Positions 1 through 4,792 of a stretch of 5,403 nt of DNA are shown piece after piece. The stretch covers positions 1 to 5,403 of the forward strand of contig DIFN01000057.1 in the NCBI GenBank assembly GCA_002419145.1. The letters run 5' to 3'. A program made the translations under genes and the position numbers. Below the pieces are notes generated by a model. That model worked only from the letters and a program-made list of their open reading frames with translations, was not told the origin of the DNA and ran no database searches. Position 1 is the first letter of the stretch, and each line of letters opens with the position of its first letter. Source of the stretch: Mageeibacillus sp. UBA5747. Its GTDB lineage: Bacteria > Bacillota > Clostridia > Saccharofermentanales > UBA5734.

Positions 1-2
1 CG

Positions 3-1328
3 GCGTGCCTGATCCTTGCCGCCTCGCTTGCTCTGACATCCTGCCAGAGCCCGACCACGAGCGAGCCTGCGACCGAGCCGACCGCAACGACCTATCAGAC
101 AACAACCAGCCTCGAACCGACCACCCAGCCGACCACCCAGCCGTCCGAGACGACTGGCACAGCCGTTCCGACCACAACCGCGGCAACCACGACCGCTCCG
201 CCCGAGCCGACGCAGCCTGCACGGACTGTCGAGCAGTATTTCCCCCTGACGCCAGATGTCTTTGCCCGCTATACAGGCACGGGCAACGAATATGTCCCAA
301 TGACGGTCTATGTCGAGTATTCAAGGCCGGGCCAGATCCAGCTCGCCTATGACAATGGTGGCACCGAAATCCATGTCCTCTATGCCGTGGGCAATGGCAA
401 AGTCCAGATCCAGCAGGAACTGTCAGAGCTGTATGTTCGAGAAGATCTCGCCCAGCTACCACCGCTTCCCAATGGCGAAATCCTTTTGATGGAGCCACTG
501 GAGGTGGGTACAACTTGGAACGTCGAGCATGGGATCCGGACAATCACCGCCGTCGATGTGCCCGTCGACACGGAGGCAGGAGCGTTCAATGCGATCGAGG
601 TCACGACCACCAGTTCCGATGTTGTGACCAAACACTATTATGCCCGTGGCATTGGCCTGGTCCAGATGACGGCTCAAAATGGCTACGACATCCATCAGGA
701 GCTGGCTGAACGTCGACTCCATGCAACCCGTAGCCAACGAATGACCCTTTATTACCCGCGCATGACCCAGACCGACATTGAGATCGTCGCCAAAGAAGTG
801 ACGGTCGAGATGAAGACCAACACGGGTATCCGAGAAATCCTCGACCGCTTCTTCCGCTCTGCCGCCCAGGCGTTCCCTGAGCGGACCTGCACCGTCAAGC
901 CGCACGACACCCTGTGGTCGATCGCTCTGTACAACCTCGGCGACGGGCAGAAATACAAAGACCTCGCAGCTCTCAACGGCATTCCGGCACCCTACACGAT
1001 CCAGCCGGGGCAGATCCTGGTCCTCGAGTCAAAAACGGACTTGCCAGCCCTGATGAGCCCACAGACTGTGATTAACTCGGTTCATCTCCAGCAGGACCGC
1101 GATGTTGTGGCGATCGATTTTGCGCGCAGTCTGGTTACCGACATGAATGCCGGCTCCGGCCTTGAAGCTGCCCTGATCCGCTCGATTGTCAATACCGTCG
1201 GCCATGCCTATGACGTGTCACATGTCCGGGTTACGCTCGATGGCGATCTGTACGAATCCGGCCACATCGCACTGGCACCAGGTGAAAGCTTCACGGTCGA
1301 CTACCAGGGCGTGATTGTGGTGAACTGA
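3..1328 (+). CDS. LysM and GerMN domain lipoprotein, 5' end missing
   Basis: The reading frame is open from base 3, so the true start lies upstream; 441 residues are visible. It begins inside a lipoprotein signal peptide: a hydrophobic stretch ends in the lipobox LTSC, with the lipidated Cys at visible residue 14 (bases 42-44). A Thr/Pro-rich linker (about 15-75) would span the wall. Next comes a beta-rich domain (about 77-240, starting EQYFPL) that I recall only loosely from clostridial lipoproteins. Residues 248-291 (TLYYP... to IREILDRFFRSA) look like the first half of a GerMN domain. A LysM domain follows (about 296-341, VKPHDTLWSIA ... IQPGQILVL), which in this family binds peptidoglycan. 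Residues 350-430 give the second GerMN half (VVAIDFARSL, AALIRSIVNTVGHAYDVSHVRVTLDG). Inferred role: a membrane-anchored, wall-binding protein, perhaps in sporulation or germination. The internal ATG at base 300 is not the start, because the signal peptide and linker lie upstream in frame. Confidence 0.9.
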   Translation, partial: ACLILAASLALTSCQSPTTSEPATEPTATTYQTTTSLEPTTQPTTQPSETTGTAVPTTTAATTTAPPEPTQPARTVEQYFPLTPDVFARYTGTGNEYVPMTVYVEYSRPGQIQLAYDNGGTEIHVLYAVGNGKVQIQQELSELYVREDLAQLPPLPNGEILLMEPLEVGTTWNVEHGIRTITAVDVPVDTEAGAFNAIEVTTTSSDVVTKHYYARGIGLVQMTAQNGYDIHQELAERRLHATRSQRMTLYYPRMTQTDIEIVAKEVTVEMKTNTGIREILDRFFRSAAQAFPERTCTVKPHDTLWSIALYNLGDGQKYKDLAALNGIPAPYTIQPGQILVLESKTDLPALMSPQTVINSVHLQQDRDVVAIDFARSLVTDMNAGSGLEAALIRSIVNTVGHAYDVSHVRVTLDGDLYESGHIALAPGESFTVDYQGVIVVN

Positions 1329-1366
1329 CGGCAGGCGTGAACGAATTGATTTGAAGGGACTCTTAC

Positions 1367-1639
1367 ATGGACTATCTGATCATTGCCCTGGTCATCTGGA
1401 ACAGCCTGACATTTTTGCTCATGGGTTATGACAAATACCAGGCGATGCACAACCAGTGGCGTGTACCGGAAAAAACGCTGCTGACCGCTGCTTTTGCGAT
1501 GGGCGGCTTGGGCTGCCTTGCTGGCTCTTATGTTTTCCGGCACAAGACTCGCAAAACTCAGTTTCGCATCTTGCTGCCCCTGGCGGCTTTGCTGAATATG
1601 GGCTTAACCGCCCTTGTGCTCTCAGGCCGTTTGTTTTGA
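1367..1639 (+). CDS. DUF1294 family small membrane protein
   Basis: This is a 90-residue protein of unknown function that matches the DUF1294 pattern. It has an N-terminal membrane helix (about 3-19) running into MGYDKYQAM, then RVPEKTLL, then a Gly-rich helix GGLGCLAGSYVFRHKTRK (the FRHKT motif is typical of the family), and a C-terminal hydrophobic helix (about 65-86). The length is normal for the family. The ATG has a good ribosome binding site (AAGGGA, 1354-1359) with a 7-nt spacer. It lies 38 nt after the lipoprotein gene with no terminator visible between them, and 11 nt before the phosphatase gene, so it probably belongs to the same transcript. No biochemical role is established for the family as far as I know, and the neighbours do not suggest one. 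Confidence 0.9.
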   Translation: MDYLIIALVIWNSLTFLLMGYDKYQAMHNQWRVPEKTLLTAAFAMGGLGCLAGSYVFRHKTRKTQFRILLPLAALLNMGLTALVLSGRLF

Positions 1640-1650
1640 GCTCTCAGGCC

Positions 1651-2364
1651 ATGGAAAAGCGCCAGCCTTCAAGCGAATCTCGGACTGGAAGATTGCTGGC
1701 CATCGGCGATATCCATGGGTGCTATCTGGAATTCTGTGAGGTGCTGGATTGTCTGGCGCCTGACCTGGCGCAGGATCATCTGGTCATCCTGGGTGACTTG
1801 ATCGACCGGGGACCGGACAGCTATGAAGTGGTGCAAAAAGTTCGCCAGCTGCAGGTTCGCTATGGTCCGGATCATGTGATTGTGTTGCGTGGCAACCATG
1901 AGCAAATGGCCTTGGAATATTTCGCCGGAGCAGGTGACTGGTGGAATTTCAATGGCAATGAATTCACCCGCGCCAGCTACGAGAAGCACGGCGCGGCGAT
2001 CCAGTCCGATTTGGATTATTTCGCTCAATTGCCACTGACCTATGAAAAGGACGGCTTCTTTTTCGTCCATGCCGGGCTTAACCCGCACAAATCACTCGAA
2101 AAGCAAGAGGAATCTGATTTGCTCTGGATTCGCGAAGCATTTTACAACAGTCGCAAGCACTGGCCATTCACGGTTGTGTTTGGCCACACACCTACCTATA
2201 TGCTGAACCGCCAGAATGTGCCTGTCAGCCGGCCGGGCTGGATTGCCCTTGACACCGGTTGTGTCTATGGCGGCAGCCTGACTGGTATCGAACTTCAAAA
2301 TGGTGTCATGGTAAAAATCTGCTCTGTCAAACGAAAGGATGGTCGCAATGGATTCACTGATTAA
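1651..2364 (+). CDS. PPP-family metallophosphatase (Ser/Thr phosphatase or ApaH-like)
   Basis: The protein has 237 residues with the full calcineurin-like metallophosphoesterase motif set in order: GDIHG (19-23), GDLIDRG (48-54), RGNHE (80-84), HAG (140-142) and GHTP (178-181), followed by DTGCVYGG (201-208). The Asp, His and Asn residues of these motifs bind the two metal ions in this superfamily, so the enzyme should be active. Bacterial members of this type remove phosphate from phosphoproteins (PrpE/PphA/lambda phosphatase type) or cleave diadenosine tetraphosphate (ApaH type), and the sequence alone does not decide which. It appears cytosolic, with no signal peptide. The ATG at 1651 is chosen because the conserved domain starts about 14 residues later. 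The open frame extends upstream, but those codons overlap the DUF1294 gene. The ribosome binding site is poor (only GAG or AGG nearby), so translation may depend on coupling with the gene 11 nt upstream. A TTG at 1636 is a less likely start. Confidence 0.93.
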   Translation: MEKRQPSSESRTGRLLAIGDIHGCYLEFCEVLDCLAPDLAQDHLVILGDLIDRGPDSYEVVQKVRQLQVRYGPDHVIVLRGNHEQMALEYFAGAGDWWNFNGNEFTRASYEKHGAAIQSDLDYFAQLPLTYEKDGFFFVHAGLNPHKSLEKQEESDLLWIREAFYNSRKHWPFTVVFGHTPTYMLNRQNVPVSRPGWIALDTGCVYGGSLTGIELQNGVMVKICSVKRKDGRNGFTD

Positions 2365-2677
2365 CCAATTAAAAAACCAGGAACTCACCATAGAAATGGT
2401 TCTCCAGCAGGGCTTGGCGCGGGCGATTGTCAACTACCCTGCAGCCAGCAGCGACAGTCCGGGTAATATGCTTGACCAGTTGCTGGAAATCCGCTCCGAA
2501 CCGGAGCTGGTGTCTGCCATCAATACAGCTTTTCAGGATGATCTCGTGCGCCGGCTGCTGCTCGATTGTCTGGAAGACGCCACCGTTCATCAGATCAATC
2601 GCGGCAGCAGCGACAGGGCCGAAGCTCGTGAAGAGCTGCTCGAATGTGAACGTGCCATGGAGCATATCGATACCTGA
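2348..2677 (+). CDS. Unrecognised 109-residue protein coupled to the phosphatase
   Basis: I do not recognise the family. The protein is 109 residues, soluble, rich in Leu, Glu and Asp, and looks mostly alpha-helical: MDSLINQLKNQELTIE, then a middle segment around MLDQLLEIRSEPELVSAI, then DDLVRRLLLDCLEDA and EAREELLECERAMEHI. It has no signal peptide and no clear membrane segment; Cys residues occur in DCLED and LLECER. The start at 2348 overlaps the end of the phosphatase gene by 17 nt. It is preferred over the ATG at 2339 because AAAGGA (2334-2339) then sits 8 nt upstream as a ribosome binding site; the 2339 start would use the A of that site as its own first base. The overlap implies translational coupling and perhaps a protein that works with the phosphatase. 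That the gene is real rests on the start site, codon-like composition and cluster position, not on homology. Confidence 0.68.
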   Translation: MDSLINQLKNQELTIEMVLQQGLARAIVNYPAASSDSPGNMLDQLLEIRSEPELVSAINTAFQDDLVRRLLLDCLEDATVHQINRGSSDRAEAREELLECERAMEHIDT

Positions 2678-2692
2678 CCGGTGCCAACCGAC

Positions 2693-2724
2693 GCTACTGC
2701 CCTGGTCAGGGGCCGGGCAGCAGC
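2693..2724. terminator. Hairpin between convergent genes, possible bidirectional terminator
   Basis: GCT-a-CTGCCC (2693-2702) pairs with GGGCAG-c-AGC (2715-2724), giving nine pairs with one A/C mismatch around a 12-nt loop. It sits 15 nt after the stop of the rightward cluster and 29 nt beyond the stop of the leftward YihY-type gene, where a shared terminator would be expected. There is no T-run on either side, so it is not a classical Rho-independent terminator. It could instead be a 3'-end stabilising structure. Confidence 0.35.
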
Positions 2725-2753
2725 CTCGCAAGATTGGCCAGGCTGGATTAGCC

Positions 2754-3623
2754 TTATCCCCGCGAACCTGATTTCTGGTCTGCCGGCTTAAGATGCCGCA
2801 GCAACAGCAAGGCATTGATTTGTACACCCAGCAGGATGATGGTCGAGATCAGCTGGACCCACAGCAGCAAGGCGACCATGGTGCCCAGCGCGCCGTAAAA
2901 CAGTGAATAGTCGGCAAAATTGTCGACATAGTACTGAAAGAGCAACGTCAGGCCAGTCCAGGTCAGGGTCGTGACCAGTGCCCCGGGGAATGCGGCGCGA
3001 AACCGGATCCGGCGGGCTGGTATGAACATGTAAAACAGCGTCAGGGTGCCAAAAATCAGCAGGACGGGCAAGATATGACGCGAAAACTGGATCAACGTAT
3101 ACAATGGTAACTGCGGGAAACGCAGCATCAGGAGGTTGATGATCTGCTGGCCAAAGACCATCGCCACCAGAACGATGATGATTGTCAGGGTAAACACGAT
3201 TACCCCGGCCACAGAAATCAAATAATTGACGATGAAATTGCGCCGATCGACAAGTCCCAGAATGTGGTTGCTGCCCTTTGTGAGAGCTCGAAAGCCCCGT
3301 GATGCTGCATGGATCGCGACTACGATCGAGATCGACAGCAGCTCGCCATGCTGGCGACCCAGGACATCCTCAATGATTCCGGATATCGTGCGATAGACTG
3401 AGAGTGGCAGGATCTGGGCCAGCTGCTCCAGAAGGGACGTAGGGTCCAGGCGTAAAAAGCCCAACAGGGTGAACAAGAATATGACAAACGGGAAAAAAGC
3501 CAGAATCAGGCTGAGGGTCAGCTGGTTGGCGTAGGACACCAGCTGGTTTTCCTCAATCTTCCTGGCGAATTCGCGGCTGCCTGCATAAGCACTGCGAAAC
3601 CATGACTTAGCCTGGCAGGGCAA
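2754..3623 (-). CDS. yihY: YihY/BrkB (UPF0761) family inner membrane protein
   Basis: This is a 289-residue polytopic membrane protein. Hydrophobic segments lie at about 35-57, 96-108, 131-158, 178-202, 211-231 and 241-275, consistent with the usual six-helix YihY/BrkB layout and length. Family hallmarks are visible: an N-terminal segment with AFFPFVIFLFTLLGFL, the IPARRIRFRAAFPGALVTTL block (201-220), and the C-terminal YGALGTMVALLLWVQLISTI stretch leading to LLGVQINALLLL. Old names such as ribonuclease BN or virulence factor BrkB are not reliable guides to function, and its transport or envelope role is unsettled. The start is TTG (3623-3621); there is no in-frame ATG nearby, and a consensus AGGAGG lies 6 nt upstream (3635-3630). 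It lies 21 nt after the thpR-like gene on the same strand and is probably co-transcribed with it. The C-terminus is short and charged. Confidence 0.93.
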   Translation of the reverse strand: MPCQAKSWFRSAYAGSREFARKIEENQLVSYANQLTLSLILAFFPFVIFLFTLLGFLRLDPTSLLEQLAQILPLSVYRTISGIIEDVLGRQHGELLSISIVVAIHAASRGFRALTKGSNHILGLVDRRNFIVNYLISVAGVIVFTLTIIIVLVAMVFGQQIINLLMLRFPQLPLYTLIQFSRHILPVLLIFGTLTLFYMFIPARRIRFRAAFPGALVTTLTWTGLTLLFQYYVDNFADYSLFYGALGTMVALLLWVQLISTIILLGVQINALLLLRHLKPADQKSGSRG

Positions 3624-3629
3624 TCCTTG

Positions 3630-3635
3630 CCTCCT
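3630..3635 (-). promoter_or_regulatory. Consensus ribosome binding site of the YihY-type gene
   Basis: Read on the minus strand this is AGGAGG, followed by 6 nt and then the TTG codon at 3623. It decides the start of the gene, because no ATG is available in frame. Confidence 0.85.
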
Positions 3636-3644
3636 GGATTCCGG

Positions 3645-4205
3645 TCAGTGGCCGCTCGCCAAGGGGTACTCAGCGATTTTGCGGTAGCTGCGCCGTCCTT
3701 CAGTTTCTTCGCTGACAAAGAGGACCAGCCAGTGGACGATCATATCTTTGAGCTGGACCGGTCCGATGGCCGCTTTGACTTGGTCAAAATCAGTTTTGAA
3801 AACCAGATCCTGTCCCAGTGTCACATGCGGGGCAAAACCGCGTTTTTCTGCCGCATAGCCGAGTGGCTCGAGGGCTCTGTCAACCATGGCTTGCAAGTTG
3901 CGCAAGGCGTCAAGATCACCGGCCAGACCCAGCCAGAGGAAACGCATCAGATCCCTGTCATCGTAGGTCCAAAAATCTGCCAGAGAGAGGGAGAAAGCCG
4001 GGACCTGATTTGCCAAGGCTTTCATGACATCATTGATCGGTTCCAGTGGACCGGTGCCGATTTCGCCCATAAATTTCAAGGTCAGGTGCAAATCATCCCA
4101 AGATTTCCAACGTCCTGATTCGGTATGGGGCTTTAGTTTGTCCTGGATGGCCAGGATCTCTTTCTTAATTTCGTCATTGAAATCGATCCCGATAAAAGCT
4201 CTCAA
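3645..4205 (-). CDS. thpR: 2'-5' RNA ligase / RNA 2',3'-cyclic phosphodiesterase family protein
   Basis: The protein has 186 residues from the preferred TTG start and belongs to the 2H phosphoesterase superfamily. It carries both HxTx motifs: HLTL at 40-43 and HVTL at 127-130, whose His and Thr residues form the catalytic site in this family. Enzymes of this type open 2',3'-cyclic phosphates on RNA or, in vitro, join tRNA halves by a 2'-5' bond; the cellular substrate is usually unknown. The N-terminus MRAFIGIDF matches the usual MRxFIAID beginning, and the length is typical (about 180). This favours TTG at 4205, which has GAGGAG (4221-4216) 10 nt upstream. The GTG at 4214 is only 1 nt from that site. 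The open frame continues upstream to an ATG at 4367, but those 54 residues do not look like the family and have no matching ribosome site. It is the first gene of a probable two-gene leftward operon; I found no convincing promoter. Confidence 0.92.
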   Translation of the reverse strand: MRAFIGIDFNDEIKKEILAIQDKLKPHTESGRWKSWDDLHLTLKFMGEIGTGPLEPINDVMKALANQVPAFSLSLADFWTYDDRDLMRFLWLGLAGDLDALRNLQAMVDRALEPLGYAAEKRGFAPHVTLGQDLVFKTDFDQVKAAIGPVQLKDMIVHWLVLFVSEETEGRRSYRKIAEYPLASGH

Positions 4206-4215
4206 AAAACTCACG

Positions 4216-4221
4216 CTCCTC
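4216..4221 (-). promoter_or_regulatory. Ribosome binding site of the thpR-like gene
   Basis: The minus strand reads GAGGAG here. The distance to TTG at 4205 is 10 nt and to GTG at 4214 only 1 nt. This and the family's conserved N-terminus point to the TTG. Confidence 0.65.
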
Positions 4222-4436
4222 GTCCGTTCATTTGGGCTGGAATAGTGGCAGCCAACTGCTGCTGCTCCTTTAATTTTACACGATTTGGTGGATAAACCGT
4301 AGCCTGAAACAGGCAGATTTTCAGAGAAATGATGGAAAATCAATTGCCATCCGTGTGTCGCCGCCAAACTCGTACAACGCCCGGAAAACTCCTCCCACCG
4401 ACAGGGTCAATGACAGACCAGACCAGAAGCTGGATA

Positions 4437-4478
4437 CCCGGCCCGGCCAGCACCAGGCCAAAGAAAAACGGGCTCGGG
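4437..4478. repeat. GC-rich long stem-loop in intergenic region
   Basis: CCCGGCCCG (4437-4445) can pair with CGGGCTCGGG (4469-4478), giving nine pairs with one bulged T. Inside, GCC (4446-4448) pairs with GGC (4456-4458). A smaller hairpin, CCAG-AAG-CTGG (4423-4433), lies just before it. This could be part of a structured RNA, a small repeat element or an untranslated leader of the thpR-like gene. I recognise no known RNA family. Confidence 0.4.
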
Positions 4479-4659
4479 GTGTCATAACTGGATCGGGCCG
4501 CCACGATTCAGCATCAGCATAAACCTTCAGACGATATTCGTATGAAACAAGTTTCTTTTATGTCAAAAATAACTTAAGCCCATTGGGCATTATTAAGCAT
4601 AAAGCACTCCAGGATTGCTATCTGTTCAATATTAAAAATATCTCTAAAATAGATTAAAA

Positions 4660-4683
4660 GTTACATATATGCAATATATTAAC
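4660..4683. promoter_or_regulatory. Near-perfect palindrome upstream of bactofilin promoter, possible operator
   Basis: The left arm GTTACATATAT and right arm ATATATTAAC are separated by GCA. The arms pair over ten positions with only one extra C in the left arm. It ends 27 nt before the -35 box of the rightward promoter, a plausible place for a regulator or activator. AT-rich sequence raises the chance of accidental palindromes, but the GTTA/TAAC ends make this one longer than its neighbours. Confidence 0.4.
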
Positions 4684-4710
4684 TGAATAAATGCAATAAA
4701 AGACGCTATA

Positions 4711-4739
4711 TTGTCAAAAAGTCATAAAATGATTATTAT
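4711..4739 (+). promoter_or_regulatory. Sigma-A type promoter of the bactofilin gene
   Basis: TTGTCA (4711-4716) and TATTAT (4734-4739) are separated by exactly 17 nt, and each differs from the housekeeping consensus at one position. AT-rich sequence upstream could act as an UP element. Transcription would start near 4746, giving a leader of about 47 nt before the ATG. Confidence 0.7.
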
Positions 4740-4779
4740 TAAGTAAATAAATCAATTATTTTAAATCAGGTAATCTTCC

Positions 4780-4784
4780 GGAGG
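4780..4784 (+). promoter_or_regulatory. Ribosome binding site of the bactofilin gene
   Basis: GGAGG lies 8 nt before ATG 4793, a strong and well-spaced site that fixes the start. Confidence 0.85.
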
Positions 4785-4792
4785 AAAATAGG

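Larger units (their letters stand above)
4206..4792. other. Divergent intergenic region with two unlike halves
   Basis: This 587-nt stretch separates the leftward thpR-yihY pair from the rightward bactofilin gene, so it should hold promoters for both. No well-supported protein gene is seen in it. From about 4340 to 4520 it is GC-rich and full of small inverted repeats. From about 4530 to 4780 it is strongly AT-rich, with a clear rightward promoter near 4711-4739 and a palindrome at 4660-4683. Short inverted repeats also occur at 4302-4314 (GCCTG-AAA-CAGGC) and 4578-4588 (GCCCA-T-TGGGC); their role is unknown. Confidence 0.7.

Noticed and set aside
5..352. Open frame rich in Asp, Arg and Cys at the left end
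   Set aside because: It overlaps the lipoprotein gene in another frame; the lipobox, Thr/Pro linker and conserved domains are in the frame starting at base 3.
456..905. Minus-strand open frame inside the lipoprotein gene
   Set aside because: It has no recognisable protein features and lies wholly opposite a well-supported coding frame.
1456..1650. Upstream ATG extending the phosphatase by 65 residues
   Set aside because: The added part overlaps the DUF1294 gene and resembles no phosphatase N-terminus.
3627..4118. Plus-strand open frame of 163 codons opposite the thpR-like gene
   Set aside because: It is antisense to a gene with both catalytic HxTx motifs; no ribosome site or protein signature.
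4302..4314. GCCTG-AAA-CAGGC hairpin as a terminator
   Set aside because: The stem is only 5 bp, only a short T-run follows, and no rightward gene ends before it.
4206..4367. Longer start for the thpR-like protein at ATG 4367
   Set aside because: The 54 extra residues do not match the family, whose members begin at the MRAFIGIDF segment, and a ribosome site lies just before the shorter start.
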